Shown: positions 17,721 through 26,557 of the stretch, piece after piece
Numbering within the stretch: the first letter of the stretch is position 1
Layout: each line of letters starts with the position of its first letter
Assembly: GCA_963768775.1 (NCBI GenBank)
Contig: CAVYIY010000008.1
Coordinates: 434,001 to 498,000, forward strand
DNA length: 64,000 nt
Direction: 5' to 3'
DNA from: FEN-33 sp963768775
Lineage (GTDB): Archaea > Thermoplasmatota > Thermoplasmata > Methanomassiliicoccales > UBA472
Made by a program: the position numbers and the translations under genes
The notes under the pieces: model-generated
Seen by the model: the letters and a program-made list of their open reading frames with translations, nothing else
Databases searched by the model: none
What the model was told of the DNA's origin: nothing

Positions 17721-18352
17721 ATCTCCTCCAAAAGCTCGAGTATCCTTCTGTAGTAGTTTGGAAAGTCAGCTATCGGGCTGGTCCTCTTCGAGGAGCCGGA
17801 CAGCGCCGGGGCGTAGAGCCCTCTCAGGTTGACCGCCAACAGCCACCTGAGCTCCGCCTGGCCGACCTCCGCCTCCAGCCATATCGGGTCGGTGGCTATC
17901 GCGGTGACGTCAGAACGGGAGAGGCGCTTGCGCAGTGCTAGGCGCTCGATGAGCAATTCCTTCAGCTCCTCCAGAGCCAGCATCTGTCTGAACTTGTCCC
18001 CTTTGAAGGCCAGGTCCAGGTTCTCGACGGTCGACTGCAGCCCGCTCTTGGCCTCGGGCACCTCGCGCGCCGCTGGTGATAAGGGCGGCTGAGGGCTTGC
18101 TCGGAAATATGATCGGCGGACTAGGATGATGCCGGCTATCCCCAAGCCCAGCAATAGCAGGCCGAATTTGAGAAGCGGGTCGACGCTAGCGAATTGCATC
18201 AGTATCAAGAGCAACAAGGCGAGGGTGAGCAATGTCCCGATCGTGATAAGCCAGTTCAATGGCCCTGATTCCCGGTCATCCTGGTTGAAATGCCTGCGCA
18301 CTTTCTGCCGAAGCGAGAGAGTGAGATCCTGGTCAGGAAGCGGTTCGTCCAA
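17717..18352 (-). CDS. Membrane protein in the MoxR operon
   Basis: This 211-residue protein has a charged N-terminus (1-30), two adjacent hydrophobic helices (about 32-52 and 55-77), and a helical cytoplasmic C-terminal part. No named domain is recognised. It overlaps moxR by 4 bases and the DUF4129 gene by 20 bases, so it is tightly coupled in translation and is probably a subunit or regulator of the MoxR-DUF58 system. Confidence 0.75.
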   Translation of the reverse strand: MDEPLPDQDLTLSLRQKVRRHFNQDDRESGPLNWLITIGTLLTLALLLLILMQFASVDPLLKFGLLLLGLGIAGIILVRRSYFRASPQPPLSPAAREVPEAKSGLQSTVENLDLAFKGDKFRQMLALEELKELLIERLALRKRLSRSDVTAIATDPIWLEAEVGQAELRWLLAVNLRGLYAPALSGSSKRTSPIADFPNYYRRILELLEEM

Positions 18353-19223
18353 GCTCGGCCCTCCTGTCCTTCTCCTTCGATGCGATGGCCTCGAACGCCC
18401 TCAGCGCCCGGTCACGCTCGGCCTCACCCATCGCATGTTCGCTGTACCAGGCCTCCTCGAACAGCGATGTGAGATCGGTCAACGGGGCCTCCGGCCAGCC
18501 GAAGTCCTGCTTTGCCATTTCCGCCACCTCCCTGGGCGTCAAGGACCTCAGGCTCCTCCCACCTTTCCCGAGAAGGCGGGACATCTGCTGATAAGTCCGG
18601 ACGATGACACTGCGTGGCTCCTCGCCGGCAAAGAGGTCCATCGTCGCCTGGCATATCGCATCCGCGGCTTTCTGTTGCGCCAGGGCGAGCTGGGCCCTGC
18701 TGAGGCGCAACGGCGTTGACCGCCCCCGTCTGAATGCGACGACGATCAGGGCAACGGCCAAACCGGCGAAGAGGATGAACAATCCTCCCATTCCGCCGGA
18801 GGCATCGTTCGCCACGGGGTTGTTGCCATTGTTGTCAGGCACGGTACCGGGGCTAGGGATAGGCGGATCCTGATTCTGGTTCATGAGCGTGGATTGGCCC
18901 TGGATTGCTGCCAGGATGAGGATTAGCATGCATATGATCGCCAATGCTAGGAGAGTGTTGCCTCTCAATTGCGTGGCGCTCCCCCGGGCTCGGGAGCGGG
19001 TTCTATAGCGGAACAGGATTAGCACGAAGATGGCGACGCCGGCGATCGCCAGCGCATACATCAACGCCATGGTGATCTCTCCGATCTCCGGCCCGGCGCC
19101 TTGCGAGCCTTCGCCTAGGTCGAGATAGCGGATGTTGGCCACGATGATCCCGATGGCCACCAGGCCGGCGATGAAGGCGATGGAGACCTTGAGGAGCCTG
19201 CGGTCTTCCCGCGCGCTCATCAT
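18333..19223 (-). CDS. DUF4129 domain membrane protein
   Basis: This protein of about 296 residues has hydrophobic helices near the N-terminus and around residues 60-80, 95-115 and 150-175. It has a Pro/Asn-rich loop and a C-terminal cytoplasmic DUF4129 domain (SLTPREVAEM, then FEEAWYSEHAMGEAERDRA). DUF4129 proteins commonly sit in MoxR-DUF58-transglutaminase clusters; no transglutaminase domain is visible here. The ATG at 19223 lies 28 bases from a TATA-like element at 19248-19255, which suggests a leaderless transcript that heads the operon. Confidence 0.85.
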   Translation of the reverse strand: MMSAREDRRLLKVSIAFIAGLVAIGIIVANIRYLDLGEGSQGAGPEIGEITMALMYALAIAGVAIFVLILFRYRTRSRARGSATQLRGNTLLALAIICMLILILAAIQGQSTLMNQNQDPPIPSPGTVPDNNGNNPVANDASGGMGGLFILFAGLAVALIVVAFRRGRSTPLRLSRAQLALAQQKAADAICQATMDLFAGEEPRSVIVRTYQQMSRLLGKGGRSLRSLTPREVAEMAKQDFGWPEAPLTDLTSLFEEAWYSEHAMGEAERDRALRAFEAIASKEKDRRAELGRTAS

Positions 19224-19247
19224 GCCAGTTGGTACGCGTCTCTCAGC

Positions 19248-19255
19248 TATAAAAC
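19248..19255 (-). promoter_or_regulatory. TATA-like promoter of the MoxR operon
   Basis: On the minus strand gttttata is centred 28 bases upstream of the ATG at 19223. That is the spacing expected for a leaderless archaeal transcript, and it would drive the run from DUF4129 to taw2. Confidence 0.5.
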
Positions 19256-19354
19256 CCATTCTTCGCTATGCTGTCGTCCTCTGACATGCTGGCAGTCTCC
19301 TGAATCGAATCCCCGGCGGCGCGGCCGACGCGCATACTTGGCAGACGATCCGAA

Positions 19355-20002
19355 TCAGTGCTTCGCGACCTTCTCCCAATCCTTCTGGAAGCGCTCGATG
19401 CCGATGTCGGTGAGCGGATGCTTGAACATCTTCTTCAGCACGTCGTACGGCACGGTGGCGATGTCCGCCCCTAGTCTTGCGGCCTGGGTGACATGGATCG
19501 GATGCCTGACCGAGGCGACGATGATCTCGGTGCACAGGTCATAGTTGTTGAAGATTTCCAGGATCTCGGCGATGAGGTCCATGCCGTCCTGCCCGATGTC
19601 GTCCAGCCTGCCGATGAACGGCGAAACGTAGCTCGCGCCGGCTTTGGCGGCGAGCAATGCCTGGTTGGCACTGAAGATCAGCGTCATGTTGACCTTGATG
19701 TCATCCTTTGCCAGCATCCGCGTGGCCTTTAGCCCCTCCTCGGTCATCGGGACCTTGATCACGATGTTGGGGTGGATCTTGGCCAGCTCCTTCCCTTCCC
19801 GGTAGATGTCCTCCGCCTTGGTGCTCATGGCCTCTACCGACACCGGGCCGCCGACGGTCTCGCAGATCTTGCGCACCAGTGCCTTGAAGTCCCCTTTCTC
19901 CTTGGCCACCAACGTCGGGTTGGTCGTCACGCCATCAAGGATTCCCCAGCTGTCCACCTCTTCGATCTGCTCCAAGTTTGCCGTGTCAATGAAGATCTTC
20001 AT
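19355..20002 (-). CDS. Transaldolase / fructose-6-phosphate aldolase family protein
   Basis: This short 215-residue transaldolase begins MKIFIDTAN and contains GVTTNPTL, VKVP-like IVIKVPMTEEG with the Schiff-base Lys region, and YVSPFIGRLDDIG. The small TalC/MipB subfamily transfers dihydroxyacetone units or cleaves fructose 6-phosphate. Next to both transketolase subunits (2 bases downstream of one), it completes the non-oxidative pentose phosphate pathway that makes ribose 5-phosphate. Confidence 0.94.
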   Translation of the reverse strand: MKIFIDTANLEQIEEVDSWGILDGVTTNPTLVAKEKGDFKALVRKICETVGGPVSVEAMSTKAEDIYREGKELAKIHPNIVIKVPMTEEGLKATRMLAKDDIKVNMTLIFSANQALLAAKAGASYVSPFIGRLDDIGQDGMDLIAEILEIFNNYDLCTEIIVASVRHPIHVTQAARLGADIATVPYDVLKKMFKHPLTDIGIERFQKDWEKVAKH

Positions 20003-20004
20003 CT

Positions 20005-20946
20005 TTACCGCCTCTTCATCACTTCTTCCGCCGCCTCGATGATCTTGTCCGCCGTGAGGCCATACTTGCGCATCAGTTCCTCACCCTCCCCTGATTCCCC
20101 GAACGTGTCCATCAATCCCACCCGCCTCAACGGAGTGGGGATGTTCTCGGCCAGGAAGCAGGATACAGCGCATCCCAGGCCGGAGACGACGTTATGTTCC
20201 TCCGCGGTGACAATGCCGCCGGTCTGCTTCGCCGCTTGTTCGATCATGGCTTCGTCCAGCGGCTTGATGGATGACATGTTGATGACTTGGGCGGAGACCT
20301 TCCGCTTCTCCAATGCCTCCGCCGCCTCCAGGCAGCGGGAGACCATTATGCCGCAGCCCATGAGCGTGATGTCGCAGCCTTCGCGGAGCAGGGTGCCCTT
20401 GCCGATCTTGAATGGCGTGTCCGAATCAGTGATCACCGGGAAGTCTAGGCGGCCCATGCGCATATAGCAGGGCCCAGGCCAGTCGGCGAAGGTCTTGGTG
20501 GTCTTGTAGGTCTCCTGCGCATCCACCGGCACCACAACGGTCATGTTGGGGAGGGTGCGCATCAGCGCCACGTCCTCCCCCGTCTGGTGCGAAGCGCCAT
20601 CGCCGCCGACGGTGATGCCAGCGTGGGTGGCGCAAATCTTGACATTGAGCTTGGGATAGGCGATCGATTGCCTGATCTGGTCCCAGCAGCGGCCAGTGGC
20701 GAAGACGGCGAAGCTGGATGCGAAGACCACCTTCCCCGAGGCGGCGAATCCGGCCGCGGTCCCCATCATGTTCTGTTCCGCGATGCCGCAGTTGAAGAAA
20801 TGCTCGGGGAACTCCTTGGCGAAGTCCGCGGTCCGGGTCGAGCCGGAAAGGTCGGCGTCCAGGACGACGACGTCCTTGCGCATCTTGCCCAGGTCGATCA
20901 GCGCCCGCCCGTACTCCTTCCGTTGGCTGGCATACTTCCAATTCAT
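20005..20946 (-). CDS. Transketolase C-terminal subunit
   Basis: This 313-residue protein carries the pyrimidine-binding and C-terminal domains of a split archaeal transketolase (DADLSGSTRT, then FFNCGIAEQNMMGTAAG with the conserved Glu that activates thiamine diphosphate). It partners with the N-terminal subunit encoded immediately upstream, overlapping by 4 bases. Together they exchange two-carbon units among sugar phosphates. Both motifs and length fit the family. Confidence 0.95.
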   Translation of the reverse strand: MNWKYASQRKEYGRALIDLGKMRKDVVVLDADLSGSTRTADFAKEFPEHFFNCGIAEQNMMGTAAGFAASGKVVFASSFAVFATGRCWDQIRQSIAYPKLNVKICATHAGITVGGDGASHQTGEDVALMRTLPNMTVVVPVDAQETYKTTKTFADWPGPCYMRMGRLDFPVITDSDTPFKIGKGTLLREGCDITLMGCGIMVSRCLEAAEALEKRKVSAQVINMSSIKPLDEAMIEQAAKQTGGIVTAEEHNVVSGLGCAVSCFLAENIPTPLRRVGLMDTFGESGEGEELMRKYGLTADKIIEAAEEVMKRR

Positions 20947-21780
20947 TGGTCTTCCCCCAGCTCCTTCAGCGCCTTCCTCGTCTCTTCCTCGTTGGGGGAC
21001 TTGCCATGGAAGGAGAGCGCGTTCTCCATGAACGAGACGCCCTTTCCCTTGACGGTGTGCGCGATGACCATGGTCGGCTTGCTCCGGGTGTCCTTCGCCC
21101 TATCGCAGGCGTCGAGGATCTGCCTCATGTCGTGGCCGTCAATCTCGATCACGTTCCAGCCGAAGGCCTTCCATTTGTCCGCCAGCGGCTCGATGGACAT
21201 GATCTTCTCGGTCGGCCCGTCGATCTGTAGCATGTTCCGGTCGACGAAGGCGGTTACGTTGTCGAGCTTGTAATGCGCTCCCAGCATGGCCGCTTCCCAG
21301 ATCTGCCCGCTCTGCATCTCCCCGTCGCCGCAGATGCAGTAGATGCGGTAGGTCTTGCGGTCCAGCTTGGCGGCCAGGGCCATGCCGTTGGCGACGCTCA
21401 GCCCCTGTCCCAGGGAACCGGTGGACATCTCTACCCCCGGCAGCTTGGTCTGGCTTGGATGCCCCTGCAGTCGGGAGTTCAGTCTCCGCAGGGTGAGCAG
21501 CTCCTCGATCGGGAAGATAGCCGCTCTCGGCCAACGCCGCGTAGTAAGCCGGCGCCGCATGCCCCTTGGAGAGCACGAAGCGGTCCCGGTCCTCCCAGTT
21601 GGGGTCAGAGGGACGGTGGTTCATGACTTTGAAGAACAGGGCAGAGATGATGTCGGTGGATGAAAGGGATCCGCCCGGATGCCCGGACCCGGCGGCCCGG
21701 GTCATGCGGATGACATGGGTGCGGATGAGGTTTGCTTTCCTCTCCAGCTCGGCGATCACATCACTAGGATAGGCGACCAT
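20943..21780 (-). CDS. Transketolase N-terminal subunit, one apparent frameshift
   Basis: This is the thiamine-diphosphate-binding half of split transketolase. The first part has AAGSGHPGGSLSS and LSKGHAAPAYYAAL; the second has TGSLGQGLSVANGMA and the diphosphate/Mg motif GDGEMQSGQIWEA. The frame changes near 21518: removing one C from the CCC run in 'cttcccg' (minus strand) gives a continuous ESGYLPIEELLTLR. The gene is therefore probably intact at about 278 residues. A TATA-like element lies at 21828-21836. Confidence 0.93.
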
Positions 21781-21827
21781 TAGACAGACCTTCTTCTTCT
21801 CGGGGCTGGAGAATAATCGGAGTGGCG

Positions 21828-21836
21828 TTTAAAAAC
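21828..21836 (-). promoter_or_regulatory. TATA-like promoter of the transketolase operon
   Basis: The minus-strand sequence tttttaaac lies about 50 bases before the ATG at 21780. This would give a leader of roughly 25 bases for the transketolase-transaldolase operon. Confidence 0.35.
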
Positions 21837-21966
21837 GTTTGTAACCCCGAGCCAAGCTGGAACGCGTCTACAGGGTCGACGAAATTTCCTTAGTCATCGG
21901 GTCGAGTGTGCGTGTTGGCAAGGCATGCTGGCTTCTGTGTATACATGCAGTCGGATTCCTCACTAG

Positions 21967-22293
21967 GTGCTTTCGCAGTCTCTTCTCCCAATTGATGTGT
22001 ATGATGCTAGAACGAAGAAGGAGCTACGAATCGCTATGATCAAGAACGCACGCAAGTCGCCTCGGGAAGATGGGAATGGCTTGGAAGACATAAGAATGGA
22101 GAAGATGTTGGAGGTGATCTTCGAGAAGGCTTATGGCTCACTGCCGAGAGAATGCAGGAAGGATTGCCCTCTGTTGAGGTGCATCGGTGATCTGCTCGTG
22201 GGCATCAAGTCATCAAACAATGACAGGATTTCGATAGAACTCGGTCTGGTCGGGCACAAGGAATGGAGTTGCCCTCGGAAGCATCAGGGTTGA
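21967..22293 (+). CDS. Small protein of unknown function
   Basis: This 108-residue protein has no recognised domain. It has a basic N-terminus, a central helix (MEKMLEVIFEKAYGSL), and four Cys residues in its second half (RECRKDCPLLRC and near-terminal SCPRK) that could bind metal. A GTG at 21967 lies about 25 bases from a TATA-like tgtatacatg (21938-21947), consistent with a leaderless transcript. An in-frame ATG at 22036 would give 85 residues. Whether it is translated is uncertain. Confidence 0.5.
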   Translation: MLSQSLLPIDVYDARTKKELRIAMIKNARKSPREDGNGLEDIRMEKMLEVIFEKAYGSLPRECRKDCPLLRCIGDLLVGIKSSNNDRISIELGLVGHKEWSCPRKHQG

Positions 22294-22347
22294 TGATATG
22301 CGTTTCAATTTGGAGACTCAGAATTAGGATCGCAGTCGCGTTTAAGC

Positions 22348-22629
22348 TTATTTCTCGACGATAGCCATTATCTCCTTGAGCTTCTCTGCCACTTTCTTTC
22401 CCTTTGCGGTGAGACGGTACTTGTGGGTTATTCTTGGACTCTTTATAATCTCGATTTCGATGAGCCCAGCAGCTTCTAATTTTCTTGCCACCTGGACAAT
22501 CCCATAGTAATTCTTCAGGACCTCTCGCATGTCCGTGGCCATTACCTCTCCTTTCAGGTGAATCAGCAATAGGAAATCAGCGATGTGCGCCTCCCCGAGA
22601 AGGCTGGGCTTCCATTTTGAAATTTCCAT
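22348..22629 (-). CDS. Winged-helix transcriptional regulator
   Basis: This 93-residue protein fits a single winged-helix domain. It has helix ADFLLLIHLKG, recognition helix region MREVLKNYYGIVQVARKLEAAGLIEIE, wing with ITHKYRLTAKGKKVAEKL, and an end helix. The ATG at 22629 is preferred to one at 22647 because the fold begins there. Two inverted repeats lie upstream at 22690-22730 and are candidate operators for autoregulation. The ligand and targets are unknown. Confidence 0.75.
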   Translation of the reverse strand: MEISKWKPSLLGEAHIADFLLLIHLKGEVMATDMREVLKNYYGIVQVARKLEAAGLIEIEIIKSPRITHKYRLTAKGKKVAEKLKEIMAIVEK

Positions 22630-22689
22630 TCGTAACCCATAATGCAAATATCGGGAGGCTCAAGTTTATTTTGTTATTGATTACCCCTG

Positions 22690-22730
22690 CATAACCTATA
22701 TTTTAATGTTATGAGTTACACCTATGTAAC
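22690..22730. promoter_or_regulatory. Pair of inverted repeats, candidate operator
   Basis: CATAAC (22690-22695) and GTTATG (22708-22713) form one inverted repeat with a 12-base spacer. GTTACA-CCTA-TGTAAC (22715-22730) forms a second, perfect one. Both share a GTTAyr core and lie about 60-100 bases upstream of the winged-helix gene on the minus strand in an AT-rich gap, where a dimeric regulator could bind. Confidence 0.45.
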
Positions 22731-22896
22731 GCATTGTGATTTTCATGCTCAATGTCTTCCGAACCCCCAAGGTCGCGCGTAGAGGCCGAATGTCTCTCGG
22801 CAAAGAATCCACTAATTTACACAAGAACGGGAATCGGCGAACATATCAAGCTTCTAGAGCAGAGCGATTGGAATCAGATCTCCCCGGAGTGATCGC

Positions 22897-23037
22897 GTGA
22901 ATTCGTCAGACCTTCGCGATCGCCCCACAATCCCCTGTCCTGAATGCTCCGCTAACGCCGAGCCTGTCAACGTGACCTCGGATGGCGTCCGTTATTCCTG
23001 TCCTCGTTGCGGTCATTGTTTTATCATGCCTAGTTGA
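22897..23037 (+). CDS. 46-residue zinc-ribbon protein
   Basis: This short reading frame begins with GTG just after ggagtgatc, a near-complete Shine-Dalgarno sequence. It encodes 46 residues with Cys at 14, 17, 35, 38 and 41 (CPEC and CPRCGHC), a compact treble-clef or ribbon-like zinc site. The SD and Cys spacing support translation. No family assignment is possible at this length. The neighbours are a winged-helix regulator (opposite strand) and an HD hydrolase 200 bases downstream. Confidence 0.6.
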   Translation: MNSSDLRDRPTIPCPECSANAEPVNVTSDGVRYSCPRCGHCFIMPS

Positions 23038-23207
23038 ACGAGCAGTCTGATGTTGTCTTGGGCGGGAAAGAGCGAGTGACCTTACGAAGAGTCGAAGGCG
23101 CATAGATGTGATTGATTCACGCAAGCGAGCGATCAATGTTTGGAACCCTAGGGAAAAGATTGCAGCGACCAGAGAAAATGGGAGAACTATCTGGTGCAGC
23201 ATGCAGC

Positions 23208-23215
23208 TTTATTTA
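23208..23215 (+). promoter_or_regulatory. TATA-like promoter of the HD-domain gene
   Basis: The sequence tttattta is centred about 28 bases before the ATG at 23240. This fits a leaderless transcript and supports that start over in-frame codons upstream. Confidence 0.5.
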
Positions 23216-23239
23216 CCTCACCCGCCCTTGATTGGTCCG

Positions 23240-24016
23240 ATGGCGCAGACGTTCGATGTGCCTACGGAAGGCAATCGTGTCCTGGAGCAGCTGGTGGACC
23301 GGATCAATGACGATGTGGAACTGAAGGCCTACTGGCGTGCATCCAACATCACGGCTATCGAGCGCCTCGGCTTCAATGATCACGGTCCGATCCACATAAA
23401 GATCGTTGCCAGGACCGCCCTGAAGATGCTTCGCCTGTTGATGGAGAAGGGTGATGTGCCGGACATCGTCAAGAGCTACGGCATGAAGAACGACGATGCA
23501 GAGGTCGTGGTCGTATTGGCCTCTGCACTGCATGACATCGGGCACGCGGTGCACCGCGAGAACCATGAGGAATTCTCCATCTCGCTGGCACCGGAGATTA
23601 TCAAGCGTCTGCTGAAGGACATCTATCCAGAGCAATCGGTCATGATTGTGCTGGTGGAGGTCCTGCATGCGATGATTTCTCACCGGAGCGATATTATTCC
23701 GCTAACGCTCGAAGCGGGCGTGGTGAGGGTCGCTGATGCCCTGGACATGGAGAAGGGCAGAGCAAGGATCCCGTTCCGCTCGGGCAGCGTGAACATCCAT
23801 TCGGTCTCTGCACTAGCGATCGACAAGGTCAGGGTGATGAAGGGCGAGGAGCGCCCGATCCGGGTGGAGATCCAGATGAACAATTCCGCTGGGATATACC
23901 AGATAGACGAGCTACTGCGCGACAAGATCCAGAAGTCCAATCTAAAGGATAAGATCACTGTGGTGGTGCTGGTCCCCAAAGAGGAATCCAGCATCATCCA
24001 GGAGTTGAAGTTTTAG
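23240..24016 (+). CDS. HD-domain metal-dependent phosphohydrolase
   Basis: This protein of about 258 residues has an HD core: an early His in NDHGPIHIKI, the metal-binding HDIGHAVHRENHEEFS segment (about 119-134), a later His in LHAMISHRSD, and D in VRVADALDMEKGR. Archaeal members hydrolyse phosphate esters of unknown identity, possibly nucleotides. The start at ATG 23240 is chosen because a TATA-like element lies 28 bases upstream; an earlier in-frame start at 23108 would add a basic, unconserved stretch. The 3' end is 2 bases from the convergent PCNA gene. Confidence 0.85.
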   Translation: MAQTFDVPTEGNRVLEQLVDRINDDVELKAYWRASNITAIERLGFNDHGPIHIKIVARTALKMLRLLMEKGDVPDIVKSYGMKNDDAEVVVVLASALHDIGHAVHRENHEEFSISLAPEIIKRLLKDIYPEQSVMIVLVEVLHAMISHRSDIIPLTLEAGVVRVADALDMEKGRARIPFRSGSVNIHSVSALAIDKVRVMKGEERPIRVEIQMNNSAGIYQIDELLRDKIQKSNLKDKITVVVLVPKEESSIIQELKF

Positions 24017-24018
24017 GA

Positions 24019-24756
24019 TCAGTCCGATTCGATCCTTGGCGCCAGCAGGTAGTCGACCGTTCCCTTTCCATCCGCGATGGAGAACTCCAACTTGACGGGA
24101 TAATCATTCCCGATGCTCATGCTGACCACTGTTCCGGACGGAATCGCCCGGATCATGTTAGAGAAGTAGTCCAGCGGGAAAAGCGACCGCACGTTCTCCT
24201 TGACATCGAGAGAGACCATCATGTCCTTGGTCAGCTTCAGGGAAGCGGAATCGGTGTCGCCCTCGGATATCATCTCGAATCCCTCGGCCGTTGCGATCAA
24301 GGCGATATGGTCGGAGATGCTCTCCGCCGCTTTGATGCCTTTCTGCAGTTCCTCGGAATTCACCGCCACCTTCGCCGGCAGGCTGATGTTCGGCACCTTC
24401 GGGTCGGACATGCCAGTCGTGTCGACAAGGTTCATGCGGCGGGTGACGTTCCCGACATTGATCACCAGTCGGTTCTTATCCTCGTCCTGGGACAGGGTGA
24501 TGATATCCCCCGCTCGAGATAGGCGTAAGACCTCCTTGATCTTGTCAAGGTCGATGCCCAATTCAGTGTCGTCCGCGGCAAACTCCTCGAAGGCGCTCTT
24601 ATCTATCTTCAGGTCCACCATGGCGACGTGCGCCGGGTCGACCGCCTTTAGAGAAACGCCCTTGGCATTCACATTGAATTTAGCCTCATCGACGAGTGTG
24701 GAGACGACATCCACAATCCCTTTCAACGTCTCCGACTTCACCTTAGCTTGGAACAT
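24019..24756 (-). CDS. pcn: DNA polymerase sliding clamp (PCNA)
   Basis: This ring-forming processivity factor tethers DNA polymerases, ligase and nucleases. The protein from ATG 24756 is 245 residues, the normal archaeal length, starting MFQAKVKSETLKG; an upstream in-frame start would add 20 unusual residues. Family features include GVSLKAVDPAHVAMVDL (about 35-51), the interdomain loop region near residues 115-130, and the C-terminal DYLLAPRIESD. It lies 66 bases downstream of the transcription factor S gene and probably forms an operon with it. Confidence 0.96.
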   Translation of the reverse strand: MFQAKVKSETLKGIVDVVSTLVDEAKFNVNAKGVSLKAVDPAHVAMVDLKIDKSAFEEFAADDTELGIDLDKIKEVLRLSRAGDIITLSQDEDKNRLVINVGNVTRRMNLVDTTGMSDPKVPNISLPAKVAVNSEELQKGIKAAESISDHIALIATAEGFEMISEGDTDSASLKLTKDMMVSLDVKENVRSLFPLDYFSNMIRAIPSGTVVSMSIGNDYPVKLEFSIADGKGTVDYLLAPRIESD

Positions 24757-24822
24757 CAGTTCCCCCTCTCCAGCGATAACCGCTTGTGGTTTAATAAGGA
24801 TTGCTAGGACAATCAATATGGC

Positions 24823-25122
24823 CTAGTACTCGCGCCAAGAGTGCGAGCATTTCACGCATCGGTAGATCTTGGTCTCCGGCTCATCGGCGGCACGCGTTTG
24901 CCTGAGGACCCAAAAGGCTTCGTTGTGAAAACACTTCGGACATTCCACGTTGGTCTTCGGCAAGGTAGGTTGAGATGATTCGATTACCACCATCTCCCTC
25001 TGCCGCTGTTCGGTGAGGAAACCCTGGGAGGTTCCCGCGGTGTTCTTCTCCATCCCGCATTTCCCGCACCTGAAGACCCCGTTTTTTGGGAACATCAATG
25101 ATTTGCACGTTGGACAGAACAT
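24823..25122 (-). CDS. tfs: Transcription factor S (TFS), RNA polymerase cleavage factor
   Basis: This archaeal TFIIS/Rpb9-like protein stimulates transcript cleavage by backtracked RNA polymerase. The 99 residues contain an N-terminal zinc ribbon (MFCPTCKSL ... FRCGKCG) and a C-terminal TFIIS-type ribbon with CPKCFHNEAFW and RCVKCSHSW. The acidic pair that enters the active site appears as RAADEPET. A TATA-like gtataaatatt on the minus strand (25158-25168) lies about 40 bases upstream. Confidence 0.95.
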   Translation of the reverse strand: MFCPTCKSLMFPKNGVFRCGKCGMEKNTAGTSQGFLTEQRQREMVVIESSQPTLPKTNVECPKCFHNEAFWVLRQTRAADEPETKIYRCVKCSHSWREY

Positions 25123-25243
25123 ATTGTGAATCGCCGAAGGCGTGGAAAAAGGTGGCCGTATAAATATTCTTCGCAGCAGGCGATGGAATCGGTAGTGTCT
25201 ATCGTCCTCACAAATCTAGATCCAAGGTTTTCGGCGTCGAGCC

Positions 25244-26224
25244 TCAGATGTATTCCGGGCCGTCCGAGCTCTTGGCCTCCTTCTCGGCGACCCTCGGTTT
25301 CTGCTTCGCACCCTTGGCGGACCTTGATACCAGGCCCGAGGCGACTGTCGACCTCTGCTTCACTTTGCGCTCGACGTTCCTCTGGTCACGCTCCATGGTC
25401 TTGACCCTTTCCGCGATGGCGCGCCGGTTGCGCGGCGCTTCTTCCGCCATCTGGGTCGCGCTCCGCCTCTTCGTGGTGTGGATTGGCTGCGGCTCGATGT
25501 CTTCTAGAATCTCGGCATCTCCGTCCAAAGCCTCCATCTCGTTGAAGCTGCGGTCGCTGTCCTCTGCTTGCGCCTTCGAGTATCTCAAGGCGCGAAGGCG
25601 CAACGGAGCCTTGTCATCGCTCTGGTCCTTGCCCACGACTATCTTGGTTTCGTGTCCGCCGTGCTCCGCTACGTATTCCAGTTCGCGCCTGGTCTGCTGC
25701 GCCAGCACCCCACCGATGTAGGCGAATGCCACGAGGACGATGTAGTTGTCGACTTTGAACAAATTGATCGATTGGATCACGCCCATGAACGATTGGACGT
25801 ATAGACCGGCAAACTGCAGATAGGGCTCGATGTATGGGACACCCGCTCCAAAGCTCGCGAACAACTGCTCGGGATTGATGGTGAAGCCGTTCACTTGGGA
25901 TGGTAGGATACCACTGCTGAAAAGGTACATTATCGTGAAGAGCACAAAGACTGGAACGAACGCGGCGACGATGGCTTTTATGGGCGATCCCGCCCGTCTG
26001 CCGCCGACATAGCCGGCTATCATCTGTCCGAAGATGGGGAGCCACCAGAGGAGCAGCGTGAGAACGAAGGTGTACTTCACCGCCCCCCAGAACGAATAGA
26101 CCATTCCAGCTCCCTTGAACTTCTTGATCTCCTCGTCCTCGATGTCGGAGACGCGATAGACGCCTCTCCTGAGTAAAGAGGTCGTCACCTCATCATCGTC
26201 TTTGGACCGATGTCTGAATAGCAC
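25244..26224 (-). CDS. Multi-pass membrane protein with charged tail
   Basis: This protein of about 326 residues is not assigned to a family. It has about four to five hydrophobic segments in the first 190 residues (YTFVLTLLLWWLPIFGQMIAGYVGG, a Val/Phe-rich helix, and YIVLVAFAYIGGVLA). A long, highly charged cytoplasmic tail rich in Arg, Lys and Glu follows. The start is uncertain: the GTG at 26224 follows an SD-like gggattggga, and upstream codons in the same frame are poorly protein-like. A TATA-like ttttatacc lies about 55 bases upstream. Confidence 0.7.
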   Translation of the reverse strand: MLFRHRSKDDDEVTTSLLRRGVYRVSDIEDEEIKKFKGAGMVYSFWGAVKYTFVLTLLLWWLPIFGQMIAGYVGGRRAGSPIKAIVAAFVPVFVLFTIMYLFSSGILPSQVNGFTINPEQLFASFGAGVPYIEPYLQFAGLYVQSFMGVIQSINLFKVDNYIVLVAFAYIGGVLAQQTRRELEYVAEHGGHETKIVVGKDQSDDKAPLRLRALRYSKAQAEDSDRSFNEMEALDGDAEILEDIEPQPIHTTKRRSATQMAEEAPRNRRAIAERVKTMERDQRNVERKVKQRSTVASGLVSRSAKGAKQKPRVAEKEAKSSDGPEYI

Positions 26225-26557
26225 TCCCAATCCCTTCGGTCGGACGGTTGTCCGACAATATTCAATATCAAGAAGTCGGTATAAAAGACTTTGTCTTGAT
26301 CCACGGTGTTCGTTTGTTGTTGGTCTGGCCTCTGGACGCATACTATCTTCTGCTAATGAGCCGATTGAGCAGTCAGGAACAGGCGATTTCTTGTACCCAG
26401 AGCTGATTGAAGCTACGCCCTCAATTATTAAGAATGAAGAAACATACTTGGCATCGGAAGGGGTTCCTGGACAAGTTTGCAGTCCCAAAGAAAGCGATTG
26501 CGGAGATGAGACGAGGCAGATAAGGCGGACATGCCTCTTTTATCCAGAGAAAATCGA

